Of a DNA stretch of 64,000 bases, positions 38,068 to 48,853 are shown one piece after another (position 1 is the first letter of the stretch; the number at the start of each line of letters is the position of its first letter). The stretch lies in assembly GCA_024699495.1 (NCBI GenBank), contig JAILPK010000001.1, positions 18,817 to 82,816 of the forward strand, written 5' to 3'. The translations under genes and the position numbers were made by a program. Origin of the DNA: Bacteroidaceae bacterium. Its GTDB lineage: Bacteria > Bacteroidota > Bacteroidia > Bacteroidales > Bacteroidaceae. The notes below the pieces were generated by a model. The model saw only the letters and a list, made by a program, of their open reading frames with translations, searched no databases and was not told where the DNA came from.

Positions 38068-41000
38068 TTAGCTGCTTTTGGAATCTGTGGATAGAACTTC
38101 ACGAAGAAATTGTGAAGTGAAGCCTTTGCCAGAAGCTGCTATCTGTTCTGGGGTGCCAACAGCTACTACATTTCCCCCCTCGCGCCCGCCTTCTGGTCCC
38201 ATATCCACGATATAGTCTGCACTCTTGATGACATCGAGGTTGTGTTCGATGACGATTACAGTGTTGCCTCGGTCAACAAGTCGCTGCAAGACGAGGAGCA
38301 GAGCGCGAATATCTTCAAAATGTAGGCCCGTGGTTGGTTCGTCCAGAATGTATAAAGTCCGCCCTGTATCACGGCGGGCTAGTTCTGTCGCTAATTTGAC
38401 ACGTTGACTTTCGCCACCGCTCAATGTGGTGCTGCTCTGTCCAAGTTTAAGGTATCCGAGTCCGACTTCCTGCAGGGTTTTTATTTTCTGCAGTATGTTT
38501 GGTTGGTTTTCAAAGAATTCGACAGCCTGATTTATAGTCATATCCAACACGTCGGCTATGCTTTTGCCGCGGAAACGCACCTCAAGTGTTTCTCGGTTAT
38601 ACCTGCGTCCGCGACATTCCTCACAGGGGACTGTGACGTCTGGCAGGAAGTTCATCTCGATAGACTTGTATCCATTTCCTGCACATGCCTCACAGCGTCC
38701 TCCCTTTACATTGAATGAGAAACGTCCCGGCTTATAACCGCGAATGCGGGCCTCTGGCAAACTGACGAAGAGACTCCGGATATCGTTGAAAACGCCAGTA
38801 TAAGTTGCAGGATTGCTACGGGGCGTGCGCCCAATAGGGCTCTGGTCAACATCCACAATTTTGTCGATTTGTTCAATCCCCTTGATCGCTTTATATGGCA
38901 GAGGGTCCCGTAAAGAGTGGTAGAAGTGTTGAGATAAGATTGGTTGCAGGGTGTCGTTGACAAGGGTCGATTTTCCAGATCCGCTGACGCCAGTGACGCA
39001 TATCAGTATTCCAAGGGGAAAGTCCACTGTCACATCTTTCAGGTTGTTGCCTGTGCATCCGCTTATACGCAAAGCCCCTTGGTTCGCGCTCCGGCGAGTT
39101 GCAGGTATCTCGATGCTGCGTTCATGAGTCAGATAGCTAAGAGTCAATGATTTTTCATTATGGCGCATTTCCTCTGACTGGACATCCCGTTTGCTTTTTT
39201 CTTCATGGGGGAGGGTTGTGGTATCCGTTTTTTTTGTCGGGATGGGAAAGGTCGGTTTTCCCTGATACATCACTTCGCCGCCGAAACGACCAGCAGCCGG
39301 CCCGATATCTATAAGCCAGTCGGCGGCATGCATGATGTCCTCGTCATGTTCAACTACAATAACTGTGTTCCCCGTGTTGCGCAGAGCTTTGAGGGAGTTG
39401 ATGAGACGGCGGTTGTCCCGTTGGTGCAGGCCGATGCTTGGCTCATCGAGGATATATAGTACGTTTACCAGTTTTGATCCTATCTGCGTGGCGAGGCGGA
39501 TGCGTTGGCTTTCTCCACCTGACAGACTCATGCTGGAACGGGATAGACTGAGATATGTTAGCCCTACATCACACAAGAACTGTAGGCGCTCACTTATCTC
39601 CTTAAGAATTTCGGGAGCTATCTGTCGCTGGCGTGCAGACAGTCTTACAGCCGTTTCGTTGATATCAGGATGGGCAATGATGTCCCCTTTCTCTGTGCTC
39701 TTATCTGAGCTAACGCCTACAGGCGTATCAATTTCTTCTTTAAGTTTATTGACCCACTGAGAGAGTTCGCTTATGTCCATGTCGGACAGCTCTGCAATAT
39801 TGTGTCCGCCGATGCGGTAGTGAGTGGCTTCTCGGTTGAGACGGGACCCGCCGCATTCCGGGCAGGTCGCCGTGCGACTAAACTGTGCAGCCCATTTCTG
39901 CGCTGTTGCGCTGCTGTCGCCGTCTTGTATTGCCTCGATATATTTTGCGAGTCCGTCGTATGTGACATAATAATCATTTGTAGTGTGCGCTACAGATGCT
40001 GGTATTCGCAGGCGGTCTGCCGACCCATAGATAATCTGTTCCACGGCTTCGTCTGGCACATCGGATAGGGGCGTGCGCATATCGCATCCAAATTCATTGA
40101 GGATAGTTTCCAACTGCCAAAAAATCATGCTCTGTTTGGCTTTGCCTATCGGAGCTATGCCACCGTCATGAACACTTAGTTTCCGGTCCGGAATGACCTT
40201 GTCCACGTCAATAAGGTTTACATATCCGAGACCTTTGCACTGGGGACACCATCCCTGTGGCGAATTGAATGAGAAGTTGTGGGGCGCGGGGTCGGCATAA
40301 CTCATCCCTGTTGTCGGACACATAAGTCTGCGCGAATAGTGACGGATGGTTTCAGTCTCGGCATCAAGCACCAACATCATACCATCACCCAGTTTCATCG
40401 CAGTGGCTACAGACAAGGTGAGGCGCTTGGGAACTGTTGAAATGCTGGTGCTGGACTCGCGGTTCTCTACTTTTATTCTGTCCACTACCACCTCAATGGT
40501 GTGATTTTTGTAGCGATCTAACTTCATGCCTTGAACCAATTCCTGCATCTCGCCATCTATTCGCACCCACATATATCCACGTCGTCTTGTCTGTTCCAAC
40601 AATTCGCGATAGTGGCCCTTGCGGTTGCGCACAAGCGGCGCTAACAGTTGAATCCGATGCCCAGCATAGTCGGTTTGTATGCGCTCTACTATCTGTTCCT
40701 CAGTATATTTGACCATCTTTTCGCCAGTTTGCCACGAATAGGCTTCTCCTGCACGTGCAAAAAGGAGGCGAAGGAAGTCATATACCTCAGTGGTTGTTCC
40801 TACTGTAGAGCGAGGATTTTTGTTGGTGGTCTTCTGCTCGATACTGATTACAGGCGAAAGTCCAGAAATTTTGTCCACATCAGGGCGTTCCAGACCGCCG
40901 AGGAAATTGCGGGCATAGGCCGAGAATGTCTCGATATAGCGACGTTGACCTTCAGCATAAATTGTGTCAAAGGCCAAACTGCTCTTTCCGCTTCCGCTCA

Positions 41001-41115
41001 GACCGGTGATGACGGTAAGGGAGTTGCGCGGAATCTGCACGTCAATATTCTTCAGGTTATTGACGCGAGCTCCAATTACATTGATGAAATCTTTATCAGG
41101 GTGTTCCAGTTCCAC
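38068..41115 (-). CDS. uvrA: Excinuclease ABC subunit UvrA
   Basis: GLSGSGKSSLAFDTIYAEGQRRY, two LSGGESQR motifs and CPECGG zinc motifs; likely GTG start at 41115 (VELEHPDKDFINVIGARVNNLKNIDV), ORF-track start 41148. Confidence 0.95.
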   Translation of the reverse strand: MELEHPDKDFINVIGARVNNLKNIDVQIPRNSLTVITGLSGSGKSSLAFDTIYAEGQRRYIETFSAYARNFLGGLERPDVDKISGLSPVISIEQKTTNKNPRSTVGTTTEVYDFLRLLFARAGEAYSWQTGEKMVKYTEEQIVERIQTDYAGHRIQLLAPLVRNRKGHYRELLEQTRRRGYMWVRIDGEMQELVQGMKLDRYKNHTIEVVVDRIKVENRESSTSISTVPKRLTLSVATAMKLGDGMMLVLDAETETIRHYSRRLMCPTTGMSYADPAPHNFSFNSPQGWCPQCKGLGYVNLIDVDKVIPDRKLSVHDGGIAPIGKAKQSMIFWQLETILNEFGCDMRTPLSDVPDEAVEQIIYGSADRLRIPASVAHTTNDYYVTYDGLAKYIEAIQDGDSSATAQKWAAQFSRTATCPECGGSRLNREATHYRIGGHNIAELSDMDISELSQWVNKLKEEIDTPVGVSSDKSTEKGDIIAHPDINETAVRLSARQRQIAPEILKEISERLQFLCDVGLTYLSLSRSSMSLSGGESQRIRLATQIGSKLVNVLYILDEPSIGLHQRDNRRLINSLKALRNTGNTVIVVEHDEDIMHAADWLIDIGPAAGRFGGEVMYQGKPTFPIPTKKTDTTTLPHEEKSKRDVQSEEMRHNEKSLTLSYLTHERSIEIPATRRSANQGALRISGCTGNNLKDVTVDFPLGILICVTGVSGSGKSTLVNDTLQPILSQHFYHSLRDPLPYKAIKGIEQIDKIVDVDQSPIGRTPRSNPATYTGVFNDIRSLFVSLPEARIRGYKPGRFSFNVKGGRCEACAGNGYKSIEMNFLPDVTVPCEECRGRRYNRETLEVRFRGKSIADVLDMTINQAVEFFENQPNILQKIKTLQEVGLGYLKLGQSSTTLSGGESQRVKLATELARRDTGRTLYILDEPTTGLHFEDIRALLLVLQRLVDRGNTVIVIEHNLDVIKSADYIVDMGPEGGREGGNVVAVGTPEQIAASGKGFTSQFLREVLSTDSKSS

Positions 41116-41809
41116 TGGTCGTATCCTCCTTGATACCGGTAAGGACATTTACGTCCTTGCGAATATTATATACATGGCCGTCTGCACCGCGTGCAGAGAC
41201 ATTCACAAAATAGACTCCGTCCTTTACGCGTTTGCCTTTGTACGTGCCATCCCAGCCACCGTTGATATCTGTCCATTCATAAAGTTTGTGTCCCCAACGG
41301 TTGAATATTATTGCGCGGAACTCTACAATGCTCTGATGGTTGGACTTTGCCTTGTATATGTCATTGTGCGCATCTCCGTTAGGTGAGAAGGCATTTGGCA
41401 TCTCTAATTTACTCTCAGGAATGACTACAGAAAAGCCGGTGTCTTCTTCTTTGGTGTCATAGGTGATTTGGTTCCCGTCTTTGGAGAAAGTAGCCATAAG
41501 TCTCACTATGAATGAACCGCTTCGGGTGAAAGTGTATTCCAAGTTCTCCTCGAATCTGTGCACGAGCACGTCGGTGGTGTCTTCTGCAGCATATATTTTC
41601 CATTCGTAGCGGGCATCCCATCCGTCTATGTCAGACGGGTTTGCAGCAAACGAGGCCTGAATAGGCGCTGAGACACCTGCAGATGCATCATCGGTCTCTT
41701 CTCCGTTTCCCAAAACGTAGGTTGCCGTTGGGGCGCAGGTCTGGGCATAGGTGAAAAGAGGGAATAGGAGAAGGAAAAATAGCATACCCCATCTGCTGTC
41801 TGTTTTCAT
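41096..41809 (-). CDS. Secreted protein with gliding-motility-associated C-terminal (CHU_C, T9SS type B-like) domain
   Basis: Signal peptide MKTDSRWGMLFFLLLFPLFTYAQT; C-terminal MPNAFSPNGDAHNDIYKAKSNHQSIVEFRAIIFNRWGHKLYEWTDINGGWDGTYKGKRVKDGVYFVNV. Confidence 0.88.
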   Translation of the reverse strand: MKTDSRWGMLFFLLLFPLFTYAQTCAPTATYVLGNGEETDDASAGVSAPIQASFAANPSDIDGWDARYEWKIYAAEDTTDVLVHRFEENLEYTFTRSGSFIVRLMATFSKDGNQITYDTKEEDTGFSVVIPESKLEMPNAFSPNGDAHNDIYKAKSNHQSIVEFRAIIFNRWGHKLYEWTDINGGWDGTYKGKRVKDGVYFVNVSARGADGHVYNIRKDVNVLTGIKEDTTSGTGTP

Positions 41810-41899
41810 GGATATGAAATTCCGACGGCATATTGAAGTTCTGTAACGTGCTTTTTTAATGTTACTCATAATGATTCTATAATGTTGTTGTGCAAGGCC

Positions 41900-42877
41900 T
41901 TACCTACTCAACACTTCCAACGCGGTGATTAGTTCGCGCTTAAGGGGCTTGTCACTTTTTACGGCATTGGAGAATGGAACATATACGACCTCATCGTTCT
42001 TAATGCCTATCATCACGTTGCGCTGGCCGTCCAGAATGGCGTCTATAGCTCCAACACCGAGGCGTGAAGCTAAAATGCGGTCGCCAGCCGACGGAGAGCC
42101 GCCGCGTTGAAGATGACCGAGGATTGATACGCGGACATCATATTCAGGATATTCGTTACGCATGCGTTCTGCGTAATACATAGCACCGCATTTAGGACTT
42201 TCCGACACAATGACGATGCTGCTGGATTTGGATTTCCTTATACCTCTTCCGATGAAGTTGGCCAGTTGGTCAACAGCGGTGTTGTCCTCGGGGATAATGG
42301 CTGCCTCGGCACCTGCTGCGATAGCAGAATTCTGTGCCAGGAATCCGGCGTCTCTGCCCATAACTTCCACGAAAAATATGCGTTGGTGCGAGGTGGCTGT
42401 GTCACGGATCTTATCCACACATTCCATGATGGTGTTAAGTGTGGTGTCATAACCTATCGTGAGGTCTGTGCCGTTGAGGTCGTTATCTATGGTCCCGGGC
42501 AGTCCGATGCATGGCACATCATATTCCTGTGCGAAGAGCCGTGCGCCGGTGAGGGAGCCGTTGCCTCCGATTATGATCAGTGCATCTATGCCGGCTGCTT
42601 TCATGTTCTTGTAGGCTTTGGCACGTCCTTCCTCTGTCATGAATTCCTTGCTCCGGGCTGTTTTCAAGATGGTTCCACCGCGGCTGATGATGTTGCTGAC
42701 ACTCTCTGTGGTGAATTCCTTAATCTCGTTGTTGATAAGACCTTCATAACCTCTGTAAATAGCCTTGACTTTGAAGTCGTTGGCTATAGCAGCGCGGGTC
42801 ACGGCCCGAATGGCAGCATTCATGCCCGGTGCATCTCCTCCAGAGGTGAGTATTCCAATGCAGTTTATCTTATTCAT
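41900..42877 (-). CDS. pfkA: ATP-dependent 6-phosphofructokinase
   Basis: [37 protein letters not shown] and [14 protein letters not shown] motifs. Confidence 0.96.
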   Translation of the reverse strand: MNKINCIGILTSGGDAPGMNAAIRAVTRAAIANDFKVKAIYRGYEGLINNEIKEFTTESVSNIISRGGTILKTARSKEFMTEEGRAKAYKNMKAAGIDALIIIGGNGSLTGARLFAQEYDVPCIGLPGTIDNDLNGTDLTIGYDTTLNTIMECVDKIRDTATSHQRIFFVEVMGRDAGFLAQNSAIAAGAEAAIIPEDNTAVDQLANFIGRGIRKSKSSSIVIVSESPKCGAMYYAERMRNEYPEYDVRVSILGHLQRGGSPSAGDRILASRLGVGAIDAILDGQRNVMIGIKNDEVVYVPFSNAVKSDKPLKRELITALEVLSR

Positions 42878-45555
42878 GCTTGTGTGGTGTTTAAAGCCAG
42901 TTCGACGAATTTATCCAGGGCAGCACTCAGTCCGTCAGCATTTCGGCCTCCGGCAGTGGCGAAATGAGGCTGTCCTCCTCCTCCGCCCTGAATGAGCTTA
43001 GCTGCGTCGCGAATCACCTTGCCCACATTCACGCCATTATCCTTAACTAAGTTGTCTGATGCGCCGCATGTGAGCAATGGCTTGTCTTGATTCATACTTC
43101 CGATGGCGATAAGTGCGTCAGGCACTTCGGCCCGAATCTGGAAAACTATGTCCTTCACCGTCTCCGGGGGGAGAAGTAACAAACCTTTTATTATTGTTAT
43201 ATCGCCTTTGTGTTCGGCCTTTTCTATCAAAACTTTCTTGGCCAGTTGCCCTTTTTCATGTATAAAGCCCTCTACTTGCTGCTTCATCTCTGCGTTTTCC
43301 ATTATTATGCGTTCGATGTTGGCACGCACGTCAGGTTGACCGTTGAACATATTCCGGATAGCCATTACGGTGTCTTCCATGGCATAGAGCATTTCCTCAA
43401 CCTTTGTACCAGTGATGGCCTCGATGCGTCGGATGCCTGCAGCAACACTGCTCTCGGAGATGATTTTGAACATCCCAATCTGACCTGTTGCCTTGACGTG
43501 GCATCCACCACAGAACTCTACGCTTTTCCCAAACTGAACTACGCGCACGTGGTCGCCGTATTTTTCGCCGAAGAGAGCGATGGCGCCCAATTCCTTAGCC
43601 TTTTCGATAGGAACATTGCGATGGTCTGTCAGAGATATATTCTCACGTATGCGTCCGTTCACGATGCGCTCCACCTCACGCAGTTCTTCAGGTGTAACCT
43701 TCTGGAAATGACTGAAGTCGAAACGCAGTCCGTCTGGTGAAACCAAAGAGCCCTTCTGTTCCACATGTGTGCCAAGCACTTCACGCAGAGCTTGGTCAAG
43801 GAGGTGGGTAGCGCTATGGTTGGCTTCTGAAGCATGGCGCTTGTCAGTATCAACACATGCCATAAACTCTGCGTCGAGGCATGCAGGCAGTTGCTTTGCA
43901 ATATGCACAGTAAGACCGTTCTCGCTCTTGGTATCTATAATCTCAATGGTGTCGTTCTCGCTTACTAATACGCCTTGGTCGCCTACTTGTCCGCCCATCT
44001 CAGCATAGAATGGAGTCTTGTCCAGGACAATTTGATATGAGGTCTGCTTTTTCTGTGTGATACGACGGTATCTAAGAATGTGGCAGGCGGTTTCTGTATA
44101 GTCCCAACCTACGAATATGCTATCTCCGTGTTGGGCTTCATTTTCGTTAGCTTTCTCACCCTCTTGGACATGGCTTACAGTAACCCAATCGTCTGTTTCA
44201 ACCTTTGCTGCGTTCCTGGCGCGGTCTTTCTGCTTCTTCATTTCTGTGGTGAAGCCATCCTCGTCAACACCTAATCCGTTCTCGCGACAGATGAGCTGAG
44301 TGAGGTCGAGGGGAAATCCATAGGTGTCGAAAAGCGTGAATGCTTCCACACCGCCAATCTCTTTCTTTTCAGCAGCCTTGGTTTCTGCCATCACCTTGTC
44401 GAGCAGGCGGATGCCAGTCTCCAGTGTGCGCAGGAAGGATTCTTCTTCCTCTTTCATCACTTTAGAAATAAGCTCTTGTTGAGCTACGAGTTCTGGGTAT
44501 GATGCCCCCATCTCTGCGGTGAGGGTAGGCAGCAGACGATAGATGAATGCCTGTTTCTGGCCTAAGAAGGTATAAGCATAGCGGACAGCGCGACGCAAAA
44601 TGCGTCGAATCACGTATCCTGCTTTGGCATTTCCTGGCAACTGGCCATCAGCAATAGAGAAAGCTACGGCGCGGATATGGTCGGAAATAACGCGCATAGC
44701 CACATCTATATCTTCTCCCTTAGCTTCACCGGATTCATATTTCAGGCCGGTCAGTTCTTCTATTTTTTTGATTATCGGTTGGAATACATCTGTGTCGTAG
44801 TTACTGTGTTTACCTTGCAGAGCACGTACTAACCGCTCGAAGCCCATTCCAGTGTCTATCACGTTCATTCCGAGAGGAACTAATGAACTGTCGGCTTTGC
44901 GCTCAAACTGCATAAACACGATGTTCCAAATCTCAATAACCTGTGGGTCGTCTTTATTCACTAAATCACGGCCAGGCACTTTGGCTTTTTCTTCAGGTGT
45001 TCGGCTGTCCAGATGAATCTCTGAGCAGGGACCACACGGACCGGTGTCGCCCATTTCCCAAAAGTTGTCATGCTTGTTGCCGTTGATTATGTGGTCGGCA
45101 GGGACGTGCTTGCCCCAATATCTGGCAGCCTCGTCATCGCGTGCAATCCCCTCTTCAGGAGAACCCTCGAAGACGGTGACATATAGGTCATTTGGGTTTA
45201 ATCCCAACACATCTACGAGATATTCCCATGCCATGTCTATGGCGCCCTCTTTGAAGTAGTCACCGAAAGACCAGTTGCCGAGCATCTCAAACATAGTATG
45301 GTGATAGGTGTCGTGCCCGACTTCCTCCAGATCGTTGTGCTTGCCGCTAACGCGAAGGCATTTCTGAGAGTCGGCGCGGCGGCGTGGCTCCGGGTCTTTA
45401 GTTCCGAGTATAATATCCTTCCACTGGTTCATACCAGCGTTGGTGAACATCAGGGTAGGATCGTCTTTAACCACCATCGGAGCCGATGGTACGATAGCGT
45501 GTCCTTTGGATTCAAAGTACTTCTTGAATGAATCGCGGATTTCGTTTGCAGTCAT
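42874..45555 (-). CDS. alaS: Alanine--tRNA ligase
   Basis: [44 protein letters not shown] and EFCGGCHV motifs; start refined from ORF-track 45621; stop overlaps pfkA start (ATGA). Confidence 0.95.
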   Translation of the reverse strand: MTANEIRDSFKKYFESKGHAIVPSAPMVVKDDPTLMFTNAGMNQWKDIILGTKDPEPRRRADSQKCLRVSGKHNDLEEVGHDTYHHTMFEMLGNWSFGDYFKEGAIDMAWEYLVDVLGLNPNDLYVTVFEGSPEEGIARDDEAARYWGKHVPADHIINGNKHDNFWEMGDTGPCGPCSEIHLDSRTPEEKAKVPGRDLVNKDDPQVIEIWNIVFMQFERKADSSLVPLGMNVIDTGMGFERLVRALQGKHSNYDTDVFQPIIKKIEELTGLKYESGEAKGEDIDVAMRVISDHIRAVAFSIADGQLPGNAKAGYVIRRILRRAVRYAYTFLGQKQAFIYRLLPTLTAEMGASYPELVAQQELISKVMKEEEESFLRTLETGIRLLDKVMAETKAAEKKEIGGVEAFTLFDTYGFPLDLTQLICRENGLGVDEDGFTTEMKKQKDRARNAAKVETDDWVTVSHVQEGEKANENEAQHGDSIFVGWDYTETACHILRYRRITQKKQTSYQIVLDKTPFYAEMGGQVGDQGVLVSENDTIEIIDTKSENGLTVHIAKQLPACLDAEFMACVDTDKRHASEANHSATHLLDQALREVLGTHVEQKGSLVSPDGLRFDFSHFQKVTPEELREVERIVNGRIRENISLTDHRNVPIEKAKELGAIALFGEKYGDHVRVVQFGKSVEFCGGCHVKATGQIGMFKIISESSVAAGIRRIEAITGTKVEEMLYAMEDTVMAIRNMFNGQPDVRANIERIIMENAEMKQQVEGFIHEKGQLAKKVLIEKAEHKGDITIIKGLLLLPPETVKDIVFQIRAEVPDALIAIGSMNQDKPLLTCGASDNLVKDNGVNVGKVIRDAAKLIQGGGGGQPHFATAGGRNADGLSAALDKFVELALNTTQA

Positions 45556-45712
45556 CATGTGTTTTATGTTATTGCCGTTATTTTTCATATTTTGGGCGCA
45601 AAGGTACAAAAAAACTTTCAAAAGCTGTTCAAATCCCTCTTTTCTTTAAACTTTTACACATAATTTATATATATGGCAATAAACTGTTTTTTTTTGCGTT
45701 CTTATTAAAGAA

Positions 45713-48682
45713 ATGGAATATAGACGTCCGATAGGATGGTTTGCAGCCCTGCTGATGGTAGGGTTGCTATTGTCGTGTTCAACGCAGAAGAACACGGCAG
45801 GAAGCAGACGTTGGCATTCCATGACAGCCCGGTTCAACACCATTTATAACGGGCAGCGGGCTTTTGAGGACGGTTTGGAGGCGCAGGTCAAGGGACATCG
45901 AGACAACTACAACGAACTCCTACCTATGTTTATCTCCATAGACAAGAAGACGGCTGCAATGGGGAAAAGCAACTATGAAACCGCCATCACCAAGGCTGAA
46001 AAGGCTATCAAACAACATTCAATCAAGAAGAAGCCGAAGAGACCGCGCGGACGTAAGATGACGCCTAAAGAACAGGCTTATTATAATCAGCGCGAGTTCA
46101 ATCCTTATCTGCGCAAGGCATGGATGATGTTTGCTGATGCGCAGTTCCAAATGGGAAATTTTATTGAGGCCGCGTCCACATATAACTATATTATTCGTCT
46201 TTACGAGAATAGCCCTGACGTGTCCAGCGTAGCCCGAGCCAAACTGGCCCGCTGTTACCTCATGCTCGAGTGGCCATATGATGCAGAAGATGTTCTCAAC
46301 AAGATGCAGCGCGACAGCATCACATCGCGCGGCCAAAAAGAACTCGATGCCACCAAAGCTGCCTTTCTCATCTTTAACCAGAGATATGAAGAGGCTATCC
46401 CACTGGTGAAAACCGCAACCAAAAATGCCGGTGACCGTCAGTTGAAAGCGCGTCTTTGGTTCCTTATTGGACAATTGTATCGTCAGGTCGGCAACAACAA
46501 GGAGGCTTATAAGGCGCTGTCCAAATGCACTCGTCTCAATCCATCGCACGACTTAGGTTTCAACGCCCGCATCCTGCAGACCGAAGTGATGGCCAAGGGT
46601 CAGGGCAAGGCTATGTTGAAGCGCCTCGACCGAATGGCTAAAGACCCTGCCAACAAGGATTATCTCGACCAAATTTATTATGCCAAAGGCAATATATGCA
46701 TAGCCAGCATGGATACAATTCATGCAATATATGCATGGAAGAAGGGCATAGAGGAGAGTACCCAGAACGGATTTGCCAAGGCAGTGCTTTGCGAACGCCT
46801 TGGGGAATTGTATTGGCAACAGCAAAACTATATAGATGCCCGCGAGTGTTACGATTTGCTCGTAGGACTTACGGACAAAGAAAGTAAACAGTATCCTGAA
46901 ATTAACCGTCGCAGCAAAGTCCTCGGTGAGGTGGAACCTCATCTGTCAGCCGTAAAACTGCAAGACAGCCTGCAGGCATTGGCCAAACTGCCTGAAAAGG
47001 AATATCTCGCTGTAATTGACAGGGTCATAGAAGAACTGAAGAAGAAGGAGAAAGAGGCCGAGGAAAAGGAATGGGAGAAAAGCCAGTCAGTTAACCGCCA
47101 AACAGCAGGTGGAGCAGGCGGATCGACCGCTCGTGGTAGTGGAGCTTCGACTACAGCCCGGGCTGGTGCAGGCCGGGGTCGCCAGACGACCACCTTCTAT
47201 TTCTACAATGCTCAAAGCGTGATGCAGGGAAAACAGGAATTCCAACGCAAATGGGGCAAACGCTCAAATGAAGACAACTGGCGACGAGCCAACAAGACAG
47301 TGCTTGCAGGTGACGAATACTCAGAATACGACTATGCTGCAGAAGATTCGCTCGCGGCCGTCGCAGACAGCGTTGCAGCAGGCGGCCATGAAAGTGGGGC
47401 AGGGGAGGAGGTGCTCTCTGAGGAGGAACAGGCTCTCAAGGACTCTCTGGCCAACGACCCCCACAATCGCGAATACTATCTTCGTCAGATCCCTTTCACT
47501 GAGGAGCAGATGGCAGCCTCCGACCAACTCATATCCGATGGGCTATACAATGGTGGAATCATACTTATGGAGAAGGTAGAGAATTTCCCATTGGCACGTC
47601 GCACCCTGTTGCGGGCCGTGAACAAATTCCCTGAGCACGAGCATCTGGATGACATATATTATCATCTGTTCCTGCTCTCTTTGCGTGAGGGAAAAGAAGA
47701 GCAGATTTCTCTTTACAGGCAAAATTTGCTTGCTCTATTTCCTGACAGTAAATATGCCAGGATTGTAAGCCACCCAAGGTTCTTGCAGCTGGCATCCAAC
47801 GGCCGTCATCTTGAAGATTCTCTCTACGCAGAGACCTATGAGGCATACAAAGCAGCTGACTATGCTCTCGTGAACAGTAACTTCGAAATATCTACATCCG
47901 ATTTCCCCGAAGGTGTCTATCGTGGTAAATTCCTCTTCATTCACGCTATGACGCAACTCTATACGGGACACCATGATGCCTTCCTTGAGGAACTCAAAGA
48001 GATGGTGAAGTCATATTCAAAAGATGAATTGGCTGAGATGGCCGGACTTATTGTTAAGGGTGTGCAAGAGGGGCGGTTGCTTGCCCCGGACAAGTGGGAT
48101 AATGGCGATATATGGTCGCGTCACTCGCTTGCTTCCAATAGTGACAGCACCGCTGTCTCTGACAGCCTCGTGGCAGACCCCTTACAACCATTCGTTTTCC
48201 TATTGGCATATCCCACCGGTGCGCTTGACGAGAACCAGCTTCTTTTCGAGATTGCCCAGTATAACTTCACCTCGTTCATAGCACGCAACTTCGACATGGA
48301 GCTTGTGCCTGGAGCAGAGATAAGCCAACTGAGAGTTAAGGGATTCCAATCATACGATGAGGTCCATGCATATGCTCAACAGCTGTATTCTGCACCAGGT
48401 ATGAGAACGCGTCTCGAGGGCATTCGCGGTATTCTCATCTCCGAGGCCAATCTGAAGCTGCTTGGCACCAAATATAGCTACGAAGAATATGCTGACTTCT
48501 ATGAGGAGATGCTGTCGCCGATAGAACTTCCTGAGGACATAAATATCGACGAACCAACGGATATTGGCACAACTGACCCCGATGACTTGCCAGCCGACGC
48601 CGACACCCTTGACCCTGAGGGGGATGGTGAAGAGGAAGAAGACGAAGAGGAAGAAGACGAGGATGACTGGCTCTATGAATGA
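45713..48682 (+). CDS. porW: PorW/SprE-like TPR lipoprotein associated with type IX secretion
   Basis: Lipobox-like LLLSCSTQKNTAG, TPR repeats, TTTFYFYNAQSVMQGKQEFQRKWGKRSNEDNWRR region, long C-terminal acidic tail. Confidence 0.8.
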   Translation: MEYRRPIGWFAALLMVGLLLSCSTQKNTAGSRRWHSMTARFNTIYNGQRAFEDGLEAQVKGHRDNYNELLPMFISIDKKTAAMGKSNYETAITKAEKAIKQHSIKKKPKRPRGRKMTPKEQAYYNQREFNPYLRKAWMMFADAQFQMGNFIEAASTYNYIIRLYENSPDVSSVARAKLARCYLMLEWPYDAEDVLNKMQRDSITSRGQKELDATKAAFLIFNQRYEEAIPLVKTATKNAGDRQLKARLWFLIGQLYRQVGNNKEAYKALSKCTRLNPSHDLGFNARILQTEVMAKGQGKAMLKRLDRMAKDPANKDYLDQIYYAKGNICIASMDTIHAIYAWKKGIEESTQNGFAKAVLCERLGELYWQQQNYIDARECYDLLVGLTDKESKQYPEINRRSKVLGEVEPHLSAVKLQDSLQALAKLPEKEYLAVIDRVIEELKKKEKEAEEKEWEKSQSVNRQTAGGAGGSTARGSGASTTARAGAGRGRQTTTFYFYNAQSVMQGKQEFQRKWGKRSNEDNWRRANKTVLAGDEYSEYDYAAEDSLAAVADSVAAGGHESGAGEEVLSEEEQALKDSLANDPHNREYYLRQIPFTEEQMAASDQLISDGLYNGGIILMEKVENFPLARRTLLRAVNKFPEHEHLDDIYYHLFLLSLREGKEEQISLYRQNLLALFPDSKYARIVSHPRFLQLASNGRHLEDSLYAETYEAYKAADYALVNSNFEISTSDFPEGVYRGKFLFIHAMTQLYTGHHDAFLEELKEMVKSYSKDELAEMAGLIVKGVQEGRLLAPDKWDNGDIWSRHSLASNSDSTAVSDSLVADPLQPFVFLLAYPTGALDENQLLFEIAQYNFTSFIARNFDMELVPGAEISQLRVKGFQSYDEVHAYAQQLYSAPGMRTRLEGIRGILISEANLKLLGTKYSYEEYADFYEEMLSPIELPEDINIDEPTDIGTTDPDDLPADADTLDPEGDGEEEEDEEEEDEDDWLYE

Positions 48683-48853
48683 CGGCGATGTCAGGCCCGC
48701 AGTTAGGCGACAGATGTCTTTTACATTGGCCATCGCATTTCGTTGTGCGGCAAATGCTTAGGCCAAAATGCCTGCATATAATCGCTGACAGCCTATATCG
48801 GACAAGATCTCCGGACAAAACATAATTATAAGGACACTAAAATTTATACATAT

